Shown one piece after another: positions 27,271 through 35,868 of a stretch of 64,000 nt of DNA. The position numbers and the translations under genes were made by a program. How positions within the stretch are numbered: position 1 is the stretch's first letter; each line of letters opens with the position of its first letter. The stretch is taken from contig CP143946.1 of the NCBI GenBank assembly GCA_036419695.1, forward strand, positions 1,663,501 through 1,727,500, written 5' to 3'. Below the pieces are notes generated by a model. That model searched no databases and was not told the DNA's origin. It worked only from the letters and a program-made list of their open reading frames with translations. This DNA comes from [Clostridium] symbiosum (GTDB lineage Bacteria > Bacillota > Clostridia > Lachnospirales > Lachnospiraceae).

Positions 27271-28128
27271 ATGAGCGAGAATAAAAAATGCGCCGTTGTC
27301 GGCGGCGGCACTATGGGCCGGCAGATTGGTTTAAACGCAGCCATTCATGGCTATATGACCACGATCTGTGAGAGCGTGCCGGCTGTGCGGAAAAATCTTC
27401 TGAAGTGGGAAGAAGAGTATCTGGCGGGACGGATTACCAAGGGCAGAATGACACCCGAACAGGTTGACATCATCAAATCACGATTTTTGGTGACGGATGA
27501 TCTAAAGACCGCAGTAAAAAATGCCGACATTATCATTGAATCTATCATTGAGGATCGTGAGGCAAAGACAACGGTATTGCAGCAGATAAGCAAGTTAGCT
27601 CCAACGGATGCGATAATTGGGACCAATTCAAGCTACATGGTCTCTTCGTTATTCAAGGACGTTGTCAGAAATCCGGAACGGCTGACCAATTTACATTTTT
27701 TTGCCCCGGTACTCGTGATGAAATTGGTCGAGGTCGTAAGGGGGGAGCATGTTTCAGATGCTACAGTAGAAAAGGCTATGGACTTCTGCCGTGCGGTAGA
27801 TAAGACACCGGTTCTGGTACAAAAAGAGGAGGATGGCTTTATCGTCAATAATATTCTGAAGGTAATCAAGGAAGAAGCATATCGTCTGGTTAATTCTGGT
27901 GTCTGCTCCACGGAAGATCTGGATACGGCTGTAAAACTTGGGCTGGGTCACCCGATGGGCCCGTTTGAATTGGACGACCTCAGTGGAATCGATGTCCGAT
28001 ATCATGTTCTGAAGCGTCGACTGGAAGAAAACAGCGTCAGGTCTGAAGGATATGACATGATCGAAAAACTGTACAGGGAAGGCCGATACGGTAAAAAGAC
28101 TGGCCATGGCTTTTACGATTATAGGTAA
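27271..28128 (+). CDS. 3-hydroxyacyl-CoA dehydrogenase
   Basis: A 285-residue NAD-dependent enzyme of the 3-hydroxybutyryl-CoA dehydrogenase family: Rossmann motif VVGGGTMGRQIG at the N-terminus, then TNSSYMVSS, the catalytic His in NLHFFAPV, LVEVVRG and a C-terminal helical domain (GLGHPMGPFELDD). The usual HFFNP reads HFFAP, a change beside the catalytic His. I start at ATG 27271 (MSENKKCAVV); GGGAGG lies 15 bp upstream, farther than usual, and an in-frame ATG at 27199 is a less likely alternative. Last gene of the operon. It would oxidise a 3-hydroxyacyl-CoA for the thiolase pair. Confidence 0.9.
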   Translation: MSENKKCAVVGGGTMGRQIGLNAAIHGYMTTICESVPAVRKNLLKWEEEYLAGRITKGRMTPEQVDIIKSRFLVTDDLKTAVKNADIIIESIIEDREAKTTVLQQISKLAPTDAIIGTNSSYMVSSLFKDVVRNPERLTNLHFFAPVLVMKLVEVVRGEHVSDATVEKAMDFCRAVDKTPVLVQKEEDGFIVNNILKVIKEEAYRLVNSGVCSTEDLDTAVKLGLGHPMGPFELDDLSGIDVRYHVLKRRLEENSVRSEGYDMIEKLYREGRYGKKTGHGFYDYR

Positions 28129-28168
28129 GCAGTTTAAATTCCGGTGAACCCGGGATGTAGTGTAATAT

Positions 28169-28226
28169 ATGCTCCTTAATGTAATAGGCATTTAAGTATT
28201 CCATGTGCCTATTACATAAGGAGCAT
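28169..28226. other. Long hairpin after the glycyl-radical operon
   Basis: A 22-nt arm at 28169-28190 (ATGCTCCTTAATG...) is the inverted complement of 28206-28226 apart from one bulged A; the loop is 15 nt. No T tract follows on either strand, so it is not a textbook terminator. It may protect the 3' end of the operon mRNA or mark the right edge of the island. Confidence 0.6.
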
Positions 28227-28733
28227 GCAAAACCAGACTATTCCGCGGTTTGACGCAATGGGCATAAAGAGATTGGAAACCTTGAGCTTTCGGATAAGAA
28301 CCGAACGCTCTATCGGTTTCACAACAGAGCAGTAACGAAAACTGTAAATTCAGATTCACCTAACGCTATTTTACCAATATCCATGAGCATTGCACAAATT
28401 AATAGTCCGATTTGCATGACATCCGCATAAATACTCATCCTTCTCTAATTATATCTTTTACCATTTAATCTTTTATAATCGCGTCTATAAACTGACTGGG
28501 TGAAAAGCCATTATATTATTTTTCTCTCTTTAAGGGCATCTTCTGTCCTATTAATTCCCTTTTACTTCAATAACATAGGAGTTGGTCTATTTTTTGTTCT
28601 TGTGTTTCTTGCAGGTTGCCGGTAACATCCGTTGAATTGCCCAAAATATGATGATATAATGATTAACAGAGCGCCGAAAAACTTGAGTGTACGGTGAAGC
28701 TTAAAAAATACAGATAGAAGACGGGAATTGGGA
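28227..28733. other. AT-rich 507-bp gap with no supported gene
   Basis: A 36-codon frame beginning at 28225 has AAGGAG only 1 bp before its ATG, too close to work. A 97-codon minus-strand frame overlaps the next gene and has no family content. The stretch resembles the low-G+C sequence on the left side of the island and probably belongs to it. Confidence 0.4.
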
Positions 28734-30977
28734 ATGAAAGAGCGTGACAGGAAAATCAAAAACAGAATGTACCGGCTGTATGCCGCTTTGCTGGCGGCAA
28801 CGGTTGCAGTGGGACTTTTATGTATGCTTTTAGTATCACAGAGTAACCGGGTCATATCGGCGGAAGCGAGACGTTATCTGTCGGAATTATCGCAGCAGAC
28901 CACGAACAAGGTGGACTCGGGGATCCGGAATGAACTCGATATTCTCCAGAATGTCAGCATCACCCTGACGGCATTTGACAAGGATCCGGAGGAGAACGGC
29001 GAATACTTCCATCTACTGACGGAAAAGAGTCCATTTGACTGGATTGGATACGTGGATATGGAAGGGACGCTTTATGACAACTATATAGAGGACATAAGGA
29101 ATGTCAGTAGTTTTGCCGTAATCAGGAATGCTCTGAACGGAAAATCCGGTGTCAGCTCGGAGCTTACTTCGGTTTACGACGAGAGACAGGGCGCTTTGTA
29201 TGCCGTTCCGTTTTACATGGAAGAAGAACTGGTGGGCGCCGTGGCGGGCTGGGTTCCTACGGAGACAATGGTGCTTCTTCTGGATACGGATACGTTTAAG
29301 GGATATGGATACTCACACATTGTCACAATGACCGGTGATTTTATCCTGCATTCCAGCAACGCCAATGTGGTGGTAGACGGAAAAAATTACTTTGAAACAC
29401 TGGAATCCATGAACGCGGAATATAACAGGGAAGAGCTGAGCCGCGTCAGGGCGGACATGCTGGGGAAGAAGAGCGGAGCGTTTGAATTTACTGTTTCCGG
29501 GGAAAAACGAATGATGCATTATGTGCCGTTGGCCGAGGGAGACTGGTACCTCTTATCGCTCGTGTCTCCGAACGTCTATATGAGCCGCATCAACCAGCTC
29601 AAATACTTTGCCCTCGGTAACAGTATCTGCATCGTTTCCCTTTTTCTGGCGCTGATTCTTTACATACTCTGGACAAAGCGGCGCGAGGTGTCGGAAATCA
29701 CCCAGGTAGATCCTGTTACGGGAGGTTTCACGGCCCTGCGTTTTGAAAAAGAAGTGAACCGGATTAAGAGGGGCGGTCAGGCGTTTGCATTTATCACACT
29801 GGACATCCGGCGGTTTAAACTGATTAATGATTCCTACGGTAAAGATGACGGAAACAGGGTGCTGAAGCATGTCCACGACGTGCTCTCCTCCCAGCTTAAA
29901 ACGGGTGAGTGTGTATCGCGTATTGAGTCGGATATCTTTAACCTCGTCATCAGGGAGACGGAGCAGGAAGAGATACGCAAACGGATGAAACATATCGTGG
30001 ATGAAATCAATGCGTTTAATGAAGGACAGCTGATTCCATATTATCTTCAGATCAACTGCGGAGTTTACCTGGTTACCAACCGTTCCGAGGACGTCATAAC
30101 GATACGCGACCGGGCCAATGTGGCGCGGAAGGGAAGCAGGGAGGCGGGCGATCATCTTCTGAACTGCATGTTCTATACGGATATGGAGCGTCAGAGGCTG
30201 CATCAGGAGATAGAGATGGAAAATACGATGGAGATCGCCATGAAAAACGGGGAGTTCCAGGTTTATTTCCAGCCCAAAGTCAGCCTGACGACAAGAAAGA
30301 CGGCCGGAGCCGAGGCGCTTGTGCGCTGGAACGTTCCCGGAAGGGGAATCGTGCCGCCCGGAGAGTTCATCCCTCTGTTTGAGAGGAACGGCTTTATCAT
30401 AAAAATCGATCAATATGTCTTCGAACAGACATGTGCGCTGCTGCGCAGGTGGACGGACGAGGGACGGGAACTGATTCCCATCTCGGTCAATCTTTCCAGA
30501 AGACACCTGGAAGATCCCGATTTTCTGAAACCTTATATTGAAATCCGGGAACGTTACGGCGTACCGGCAAAATTTCTCGAAATTGAGCTTACGGAGGCCA
30601 TGGTGTTTGAAGACCTGGGACGTATCAAGGGCGCCATAGAAGAGATACACAGGGCGGGATTCCACTGTTCCATGGATGATTTCGGAAGCGGATATTCTTC
30701 GCTGAATGTATTAAAAGAAGTACCGATGGACAGCCTGAAAATGGACCGGGGATTTTTCGTCGGAGAGAACGGGCCGAGGGGTACCGATGTTGTAAAGGCG
30801 GTTATCGGCCTGGCCAAGGGCCTGGGAATGACGGTGGTGGCCGAAGGAGTCGAGTCGGAAGACATGGTGGAATTTCTTACCAGAGCGGGCTGCGATATGA
30901 TACAGGGATATATTTTTGCAAAGCCGATGCCTGTCGCCGGGTTTGAAGAATATGTGGGACGCGGAGGCCGTTCTTAG
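28734..30977 (+). CDS. Cache-GGDEF-EAL membrane protein, likely phosphodiesterase
   Basis: A 747-residue protein: membrane segment (about 15-35), extracytoplasmic Cache-like sensor (about 45-280), second membrane segment (about 290-315), degenerate GGDEF domain and EAL domain (from about 490). The cyclase site reads RIESDIF, so diguanylate cyclase activity should be lost. The EAL domain is complete: EALVRW, SVNLSRRH, EIELTEAM, DDFGSGYSS, LKMDRGF, AEGVES. It should hydrolyse c-di-GMP in response to an external small molecule. ATG 28734 is preferred to an upstream TTG because GGGA lies 7 bp before it. The two-component promoter follows directly. Confidence 0.9.
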   Translation: MKERDRKIKNRMYRLYAALLAATVAVGLLCMLLVSQSNRVISAEARRYLSELSQQTTNKVDSGIRNELDILQNVSITLTAFDKDPEENGEYFHLLTEKSPFDWIGYVDMEGTLYDNYIEDIRNVSSFAVIRNALNGKSGVSSELTSVYDERQGALYAVPFYMEEELVGAVAGWVPTETMVLLLDTDTFKGYGYSHIVTMTGDFILHSSNANVVVDGKNYFETLESMNAEYNREELSRVRADMLGKKSGAFEFTVSGEKRMMHYVPLAEGDWYLLSLVSPNVYMSRINQLKYFALGNSICIVSLFLALILYILWTKRREVSEITQVDPVTGGFTALRFEKEVNRIKRGGQAFAFITLDIRRFKLINDSYGKDDGNRVLKHVHDVLSSQLKTGECVSRIESDIFNLVIRETEQEEIRKRMKHIVDEINAFNEGQLIPYYLQINCGVYLVTNRSEDVITIRDRANVARKGSREAGDHLLNCMFYTDMERQRLHQEIEMENTMEIAMKNGEFQVYFQPKVSLTTRKTAGAEALVRWNVPGRGIVPPGEFIPLFERNGFIIKIDQYVFEQTCALLRRWTDEGRELIPISVNLSRRHLEDPDFLKPYIEIRERYGVPAKFLEIELTEAMVFEDLGRIKGAIEEIHRAGFHCSMDDFGSGYSSLNVLKEVPMDSLKMDRGFFVGENGPRGTDVVKAVIGLAKGLGMTVVAEGVESEDMVEFLTRAGCDMIQGYIFAKPMPVAGFEEYVGRGGRS

Positions 30978-30979
30978 GC

Positions 30980-31012
30980 TGTAACACGGATGTCACATTG
31001 CTTTGCTATGCT
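30980..31012 (+). promoter_or_regulatory. Two-component promoter with direct-repeat operator
   Basis: TGTAACA (30980-30986) and TGTCACA (30991-30997) are 11 bp apart, one helical turn. The -10 TATGCT (31007-31012, preceded by TGC) starts 10 bp after the second repeat. The same elements with the same spacing recur at 33116-33148. The repeats sit where a -35 would be, as expected for an OmpR-type activator. Confidence 0.65.
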
Positions 31013-31067
31013 GTCGGTGTACCCGGCGGAGGCCGGAAAATTGAGAGAGTGAGGAGACTTATGGTAA

Positions 31068-31718
31068 ATGAGGATACTGATAGCGGAAGACGATCCGGAT
31101 ATGCAGAAGATTCTTACGATGTACCTGAAAAAGGAAGGCTATGATGTGACTGCGGTTTCAGATGGAAAAGCGGCGCTCGGTTACCTGATGGAACACAGGA
31201 TGGATCTGGCTGTCCTGGACTGGATGATGCCGAGGATGAGCGGCATTGACGTGTGCCGGGAGCTGCGGAACTACGGAATACCGGTAAAGGTGCTGATGCT
31301 GACTGCAAAGAGCGGATCCGAGGATGAGATCGCGGGACTCAGCGGAGGGGCCGACGAATATATACACAAGCCCTTTGATCCGCGGATCCTGATGCTGAGG
31401 ATTAAAAAACTGTGCGGCCTGGAAAGCGTGCTCCGGTGCGGACAGCTCTCACTGAACCAGGAAAATATGACGGTGTCGCTGGACGGTGAGATACTGAAAC
31501 TGACAAAGAAGGAATATGAACTGCTCCGTTACCTGATGACAAACCGGAAAATCATATTATCCCGGGAAAAGCTGCTTGAACAGGTTTGGGGAATGGATTA
31601 CGACGGAGACGACAGGACCGTCGATACCCATATCAGGAGACTCAGAAGCAAGATAGGGGAGGGCTTTATCACGACCCATGTCGGCCTCGGATACTCACTG
31701 GAGGAGCCGCATGACTAA
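31068..31718 (+). CDS. OmpR/PhoB-family response regulator
   Basis: A 216-residue regulator: receiver with EDDPD, phospho-Asp in AVLDWMMP, Thr in MLTAK and Lys in HKPFDP, then a winged helix with DDRTVDTHIRRLRSKIG. Its gene overlaps that of the kinase by 8 bp, so the two are partners. Direct repeats upstream of this gene and of the lipoprotein gene at 33179 suggest autoregulation and a small regulon (inference). Confidence 0.94.
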   Translation: MRILIAEDDPDMQKILTMYLKKEGYDVTAVSDGKAALGYLMEHRMDLAVLDWMMPRMSGIDVCRELRNYGIPVKVLMLTAKSGSEDEIAGLSGGADEYIHKPFDPRILMLRIKKLCGLESVLRCGQLSLNQENMTVSLDGEILKLTKKEYELLRYLMTNRKIILSREKLLEQVWGMDYDGDDRTVDTHIRRLRSKIGEGFITTHVGLGYSLEEPHD

Positions 31719-33069
31719 GCTTGCCAAAAAGTTTTTATTCAGTATTTCCCTGATTCTGCTGGCCGTAATCGGAATTTCGGTGGCGGTGAACAGCCGGTTC
31801 GCAAACCGGTATTACATCCATCAGAAAAAAGTACTGCTGGAGCAGATTGCAGACGAGCTGCTGGACGGAAAGGAAGAGACGGAGGAGACCATTGCATCAT
31901 TGGAAGAAACGTATGACGCCGTGATCGCGGTTGCGGATACCTCCGGCGATATCAATGAGGTAAACGAGGAACTGAAATCCGCATTTCTTGAAAAGGGCCT
32001 TGGCCTTGCCAGATACTGGCTCTGGGATCAGGACTATGTAAGAACCCTGAGGGAAGGACGCTTTATGCGGATATACCGGCAGGAACGGATGAATTACAGT
32101 CTGGCGGTAGAGTATGTGGAGCTGGGAGGACGTCTGGCCGGAATTGCCATTATAATTCCCGATATGGAAGAAATGATAGCCTTGATTAACGTCTGTACAA
32201 TGATTATCTTTGGCGGCGCCCTGATCATCATCATTCTTTTATGTGCCTATCTCGTACGGAGGATCACAATTCCCCTTGCCGGGATGGAGAAGTTTGCGGA
32301 GGAGATAGCCGGACAAAATTATGGAAAGATAGAAATACACACCGGGGATGAACTCGAAACCGTGGCGGAGAGCATGAACCAGATGAGCGGCGCAATCCGT
32401 GAGAACCTGAGGGGGCTGGAGGAAAAGAACCGCCAGATGGAAAGTCTCCTGAACAACGTCTCCCATGACCTGAAAACACCGGTTGCATTGATCAAAGCAT
32501 ACTCCTCCGGAATCAGGGACGGGATGGACGACGGAACATTTCTGGACACGATTATCAGGCAGAATGAGAGAATGGAAGACATCATAGAAAAACTTCTGTA
32601 CCTGTCGCGTCTCAAATCCGGCGGGAAGGAGTCGGAGACCGTCGATGTGGGGAGCCTTATGGAAGAACAGCTGGAAGGACTCGCCATCGAACTCCGGAAC
32701 AGGGGGTTGACGGTCAAAACCTCTAAAGAGGGATGTACTATAATAAAGGGCGACCGGGGAGCGATCGGCTGCATGATTGAAAACCTGCTTACCAATGCCG
32801 TAAAATACGCCTCGGGAACTTTCGTTGAGGTAAGGCTGCTGGAAAAAAACGGCTCCCTCATGTTCTCCGTGTCCAATGAAACAGAACAGGAATTTGACGA
32901 TCCGGAGCAGCTCTGGGAACCCTTTTATGTGGGGGAGGAGTCGAGAGACAAAAACATGTCGGGAACCGGACTGGGACTTTCGATGGTCCGTTCTATCGCG
33001 GAGAAGTACGGTTATGAGTGTACCTGCCGGACGGAAAAAGGAAAAATTGAATTTGTTATTACATTTTAG
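31711..33069 (+). CDS. Two-component sensor histidine kinase
   Basis: A 452-residue membrane kinase: first membrane segment (about 8-28), extracytoplasmic sensor of about 130 residues, second membrane segment (about 168-190), HAMP (VRRITIPLAGMEKFAEEI), HisKA with His in NNVSHDLKTPVALI, N-box IENLLTNAVKYA and G2 box GTGLGLSMV. ATG 31711 (MTKLAKKF) has GGAGG before it and overlaps the regulator stop; an in-frame ATG at 31678 lies deep in the regulator gene. The signal may be a cell-wall or glycan cue, given the shared promoter with the secreted glycosidase-like lipoprotein (inference). Confidence 0.93.
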   Translation: MTKLAKKFLFSISLILLAVIGISVAVNSRFANRYYIHQKKVLLEQIADELLDGKEETEETIASLEETYDAVIAVADTSGDINEVNEELKSAFLEKGLGLARYWLWDQDYVRTLREGRFMRIYRQERMNYSLAVEYVELGGRLAGIAIIIPDMEEMIALINVCTMIIFGGALIIIILLCAYLVRRITIPLAGMEKFAEEIAGQNYGKIEIHTGDELETVAESMNQMSGAIRENLRGLEEKNRQMESLLNNVSHDLKTPVALIKAYSSGIRDGMDDGTFLDTIIRQNERMEDIIEKLLYLSRLKSGGKESETVDVGSLMEEQLEGLAIELRNRGLTVKTSKEGCTIIKGDRGAIGCMIENLLTNAVKYASGTFVEVRLLEKNGSLMFSVSNETEQEFDDPEQLWEPFYVGEESRDKNMSGTGLGLSMVRSIAEKYGYECTCRTEKGKIEFVITF

Positions 33070-33073
33070 GTGA

Positions 33074-33102
33074 AAGAATCCCGCAGACGGGATTCTTTTT
33101 TT
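33074..33102 (+). terminator. Intrinsic terminator after the kinase
   Basis: GAATCCCG (33076-33083) pairs with CGGGATTC (33088-33095) around a CAGA loop and runs into a T7 tract. It separates the two-component operon from the lipoprotein gene, so the latter needs its own promoter. Confidence 0.9.
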
Positions 33103-33115
33103 GATGTGATACCGC

Positions 33116-33148
33116 TGTCACATCCCTGTCACACCGCTCTGCTATACT
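33116..33148 (+). promoter_or_regulatory. Lipoprotein promoter matching the two-component promoter
   Basis: TGTCACA (33116-33122) and TGTCACA (33127-33133) are 11 bp apart, followed by TATACT (33143-33148, preceded by TGC) 10 bp after the second repeat. This reproduces the spacing of 30980-31012 exactly. The -10 lies 30 bp before the TTG start. Confidence 0.7.
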
Positions 33149-33178
33149 TTCCTCACCACGCAAAAGGAGGACAATCAA

Positions 33179-35518
33179 TTGCAGAAGAACATAATGAGTG
33201 CGGTGCTGGCATCCGCCCTTCTCATAACCGGCTGTGCCGGAAACGGAGCAACGGGAAGCAATATAAAAGAAAACGGAGTCAGAGAAAGCAGAGAAAACGC
33301 CGAAGAGGCGGCAGAAGCAGGAAGCGGCCGGCCGGTGCGCTTTAAGGTGGAGCCGGAGACCTTTGCACTGACTTTGTTTGACGGGGAAGAAAAGCTGGAA
33401 GCTTCCCTGCCGGGAGAACAAAAAGAGGTGGAGGCGTTGAAGGAGAGTGAGGATGGGACGGAATGGTTCTATCCGCAGCAGAATATGAGAGTAACGGTCA
33501 CACCGGAAACGGATCATCTGGCGGTTACATTTATCTCAGATTCAGGAAAGGATAATACCGTAAACTGGCCGGCTGCAAGGGGGGATTATTTCTATCTTCC
33601 GATGGGAGAGGGGAAAAGAGTGCCGGGAAAGGATGAGGGATGGGCCAAATATCTGACGGACATGGATTTTACCGTGATGGAGAGCCTGTCCATGCCGTTT
33701 TTTGCGGTTTCCCAGGGGGATAAGGCGCTGGTCTATATCATGGAAGATCCCTACCGGACGGAACTGCATTTTGAAGACCCGGACGGGCTGGAAGTGGAAC
33801 TGCGCCACAGCTATCCGGAGATCGCTCCCAACAAGTCCAAAGGGTTCAGAATCTATGTGACGGACAATGAGCCGGTCCGGATTGCAGGCGTCTATAAAGA
33901 TTACCTGAAGGAGACGGGACGTTTTACCACCCTGGAACAAAAGGCCGGACGGAACCAGGAGGTTCAGAAACTGTACGGCGCGCCCCATTTTTATCTCTGG
34001 TGCAGCAGGGCGGTTGAGCCGGAAGACATCAACTGGACGGCGTTTCGCAGTGCGGCCGGAGAACCGGCAATGGCGTATGTGGCCGAATATGTGAAAAGTC
34101 AGGAAACGGGCAGTGAGTTTGGAAACGTGTTGAATGAAATCCGCTCCCAGGACTATGTGAGCCGGTACCAGCAGAATGTAATCTGCCGTGGAATCACGGA
34201 GGCGGTCGCAGGCCGTGACTTTTATGACCGGGGAAGACTGCCGGAGCCGGTGAAAAACGCCAAGGGGCTCCCCGGGGCAAAAGAACTCAATGAACCGGAA
34301 CGGATCGCACTCAATAAGGCGGCCCTGTATGCGAATCTGCCGGGAGTATTCATAACGGAACCGGAAAACTGGGGAACAAAGGGCAGCGCCGGACTAATAG
34401 AAGAAATGAAGGCAGGCGGTATTGATAAGGCCTGGATTGGACTTGACAACTGGGAAAATGCCTGGAGGAATCCAAAACTGGTTCAGGCAGCGGCGGATGC
34501 GGGATATCTGATCGGGCCGTATGATTCCTATCATTCCATCCATGAGCCGGGAAAGGAAGAATGGAATACGGCGGCATTTAAAGACCACACGCTTTACGAA
34601 GAGGCTGCGATCGAAAACAGGGGCGGTGAGAAAGTGGCGGGATTTAATGAGGTGGGAAGAAAGCTGAATCCTATGTTGGCTCTGCCGTCCGTCAAGGACA
34701 GAACCTCATGGATTCTGGGCACCGGAGTCCCGTTTAACTCATGGTTTGTGGATTGTGATGCGGCCGGAGAACTCTACGACGACTATACGCCGTCCCGCCG
34801 GACGACAATGGAACAGGATACGGCGGCCAGGATGGAACGTCTTGATTATATAGGGGAAGAGCTGGGCATGGTGGTTGGTTCCGAGGGGGGTAACGACTAT
34901 GCGGTGCAGCATATTGCCTTCGCCCACGGAATCGAACTCCCCTCCTTTTCCTGGCGTGATCAGGATATGAAGAAAAATAAGGAGAGCAAGTATTACATTG
35001 GAAAATATTACAGCGCTTCCGGAGGCGTCCCGGAGCATTTTGGCAAGAAAATCCCATTAAAAGAGGAGTGGAGCCACATTTTCACGGATATCTCCTTCGA
35101 CGTCCCTCTGTACCGGCTCGTCTACAACAATTCGGTGATTACAACCTACCATTGGGATTGGTCCACCTTAAAGATCGAGGGGGAGGAGACGGCCAGGATG
35201 ATGAGGGAAATTCTCTATCATGTGCCGCCGCTCTATCATCTGGACCGAGAAACCTGGGACAGGGAGAAAGAGACTATCACGGCCCATGTCAAAGTCTGGT
35301 CGGAATTTGCCGGGAAGGCGGCGCGTGAGGAGATGACGGATTTCGAGTATCTGTCCGAAGACGGAAAGGTCCAAAGAACCGAGTTTGGCAAAGATTTGGA
35401 GGTAGCGGCCAATTTCTCGGAGGAGCCGTTTCTCTATCAGTCCATTGAGATCCCTCCGGGAAACGTATTAATTCGCTCGGGAGATTCCGTACACCTTTAC
35501 TGTCCACAGGTTTACTGA
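33179..35518 (+). CDS. Secreted lipoprotein, glycoside hydrolase-like
   Basis: A 779-residue protein with a lipoprotein signal (LLITGCAGNG, lipobox Cys about residue 20). After a charged linker comes a beta-rich N-terminal region (about 55-250), then a probable TIM barrel (about 340-700) and a small C-terminal beta domain. Likely retaining-glycosidase acids are Asp525 (SWFVDCDA) and Glu569 (VVGSEGG); the layout recalls the GH101/GH129 alpha-N-acetylgalactosaminidase group, but I cannot name the family with confidence. The start is TTG 33179, 8 bp after AAAGGAGG. It probably trims mucin- or wall-type glycans outside the cell under control of the upstream two-component system (inference). Confidence 0.75.
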   Translation: MQKNIMSAVLASALLITGCAGNGATGSNIKENGVRESRENAEEAAEAGSGRPVRFKVEPETFALTLFDGEEKLEASLPGEQKEVEALKESEDGTEWFYPQQNMRVTVTPETDHLAVTFISDSGKDNTVNWPAARGDYFYLPMGEGKRVPGKDEGWAKYLTDMDFTVMESLSMPFFAVSQGDKALVYIMEDPYRTELHFEDPDGLEVELRHSYPEIAPNKSKGFRIYVTDNEPVRIAGVYKDYLKETGRFTTLEQKAGRNQEVQKLYGAPHFYLWCSRAVEPEDINWTAFRSAAGEPAMAYVAEYVKSQETGSEFGNVLNEIRSQDYVSRYQQNVICRGITEAVAGRDFYDRGRLPEPVKNAKGLPGAKELNEPERIALNKAALYANLPGVFITEPENWGTKGSAGLIEEMKAGGIDKAWIGLDNWENAWRNPKLVQAAADAGYLIGPYDSYHSIHEPGKEEWNTAAFKDHTLYEEAAIENRGGEKVAGFNEVGRKLNPMLALPSVKDRTSWILGTGVPFNSWFVDCDAAGELYDDYTPSRRTTMEQDTAARMERLDYIGEELGMVVGSEGGNDYAVQHIAFAHGIELPSFSWRDQDMKKNKESKYYIGKYYSASGGVPEHFGKKIPLKEEWSHIFTDISFDVPLYRLVYNNSVITTYHWDWSTLKIEGEETARMMREILYHVPPLYHLDRETWDREKETITAHVKVWSEFAGKAAREEMTDFEYLSEDGKVQRTEFGKDLEVAANFSEEPFLYQSIEIPPGNVLIRSGDSVHLYCPQVY

Positions 35519-35578
35519 TAAGACAGGAAATATTTTCAAATCATGATGATACCGTTTGCAGGGGACCAGGTTATTTAG

Positions 35579-35701
35579 TATAATGGGGAAGCAAAGGATG
35601 CGAAGGAGCTGATACGGCTGGCCGATGCCAGGTTGTATTCGGAGAAAAGCAGCGGAAGAAACAGGACCGTCGTCTGCTGTGGCGGGCAGGACGGGGAATA
35701 A
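35579..35701 (+). pseudogene. Remnant of a GGDEF-domain gene (C-terminal 40 codons)
   Basis: An open stretch between stops reads like the extreme C-terminus of a diguanylate cyclase: ELIRLADARLYSEKSSGRNR followed by TVV and a stop. The ADxxLYxxKxxGRNR pattern is the conserved end of GGDEF domains. No start codon with a ribosome-binding site and no upstream GGDEF motif are present; the preceding frame has a stop at 35576. The rest of the 350-bp gap (35519-35868) holds no gene. Confidence 0.65.
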
Positions 35702-35868
35702 CAAAATTCACATTGAAATCAGGATTTCTGATCAGCGGTTACCTCGGATCGGGAATTCTGATTTTTTAAAATCATAGGAAAACTTTTTTTCGTTTCTCAA
35801 ACTTTTGAAGAGTATCGTTCATCTAAATAACAGGACAGAAAAGAAAGAGACTAAGAGAGGTGATAAAC

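Noticed and set aside
18871..28128. Calling the operon a standard benzylsuccinate/alkylsuccinate pathway
   Set aside because: No small subunits, acyl-CoA dehydrogenase or enoyl-CoA hydratase are present, and the radical enzyme is shorter than I expect for benzylsuccinate synthase; only a partial analogy is defensible.
28225..28335. 36-codon frame after the glycyl-radical operon
   Set aside because: AAGGAG is only 1 bp from the ATG and part of the frame lies in a hairpin arm; no known small protein.
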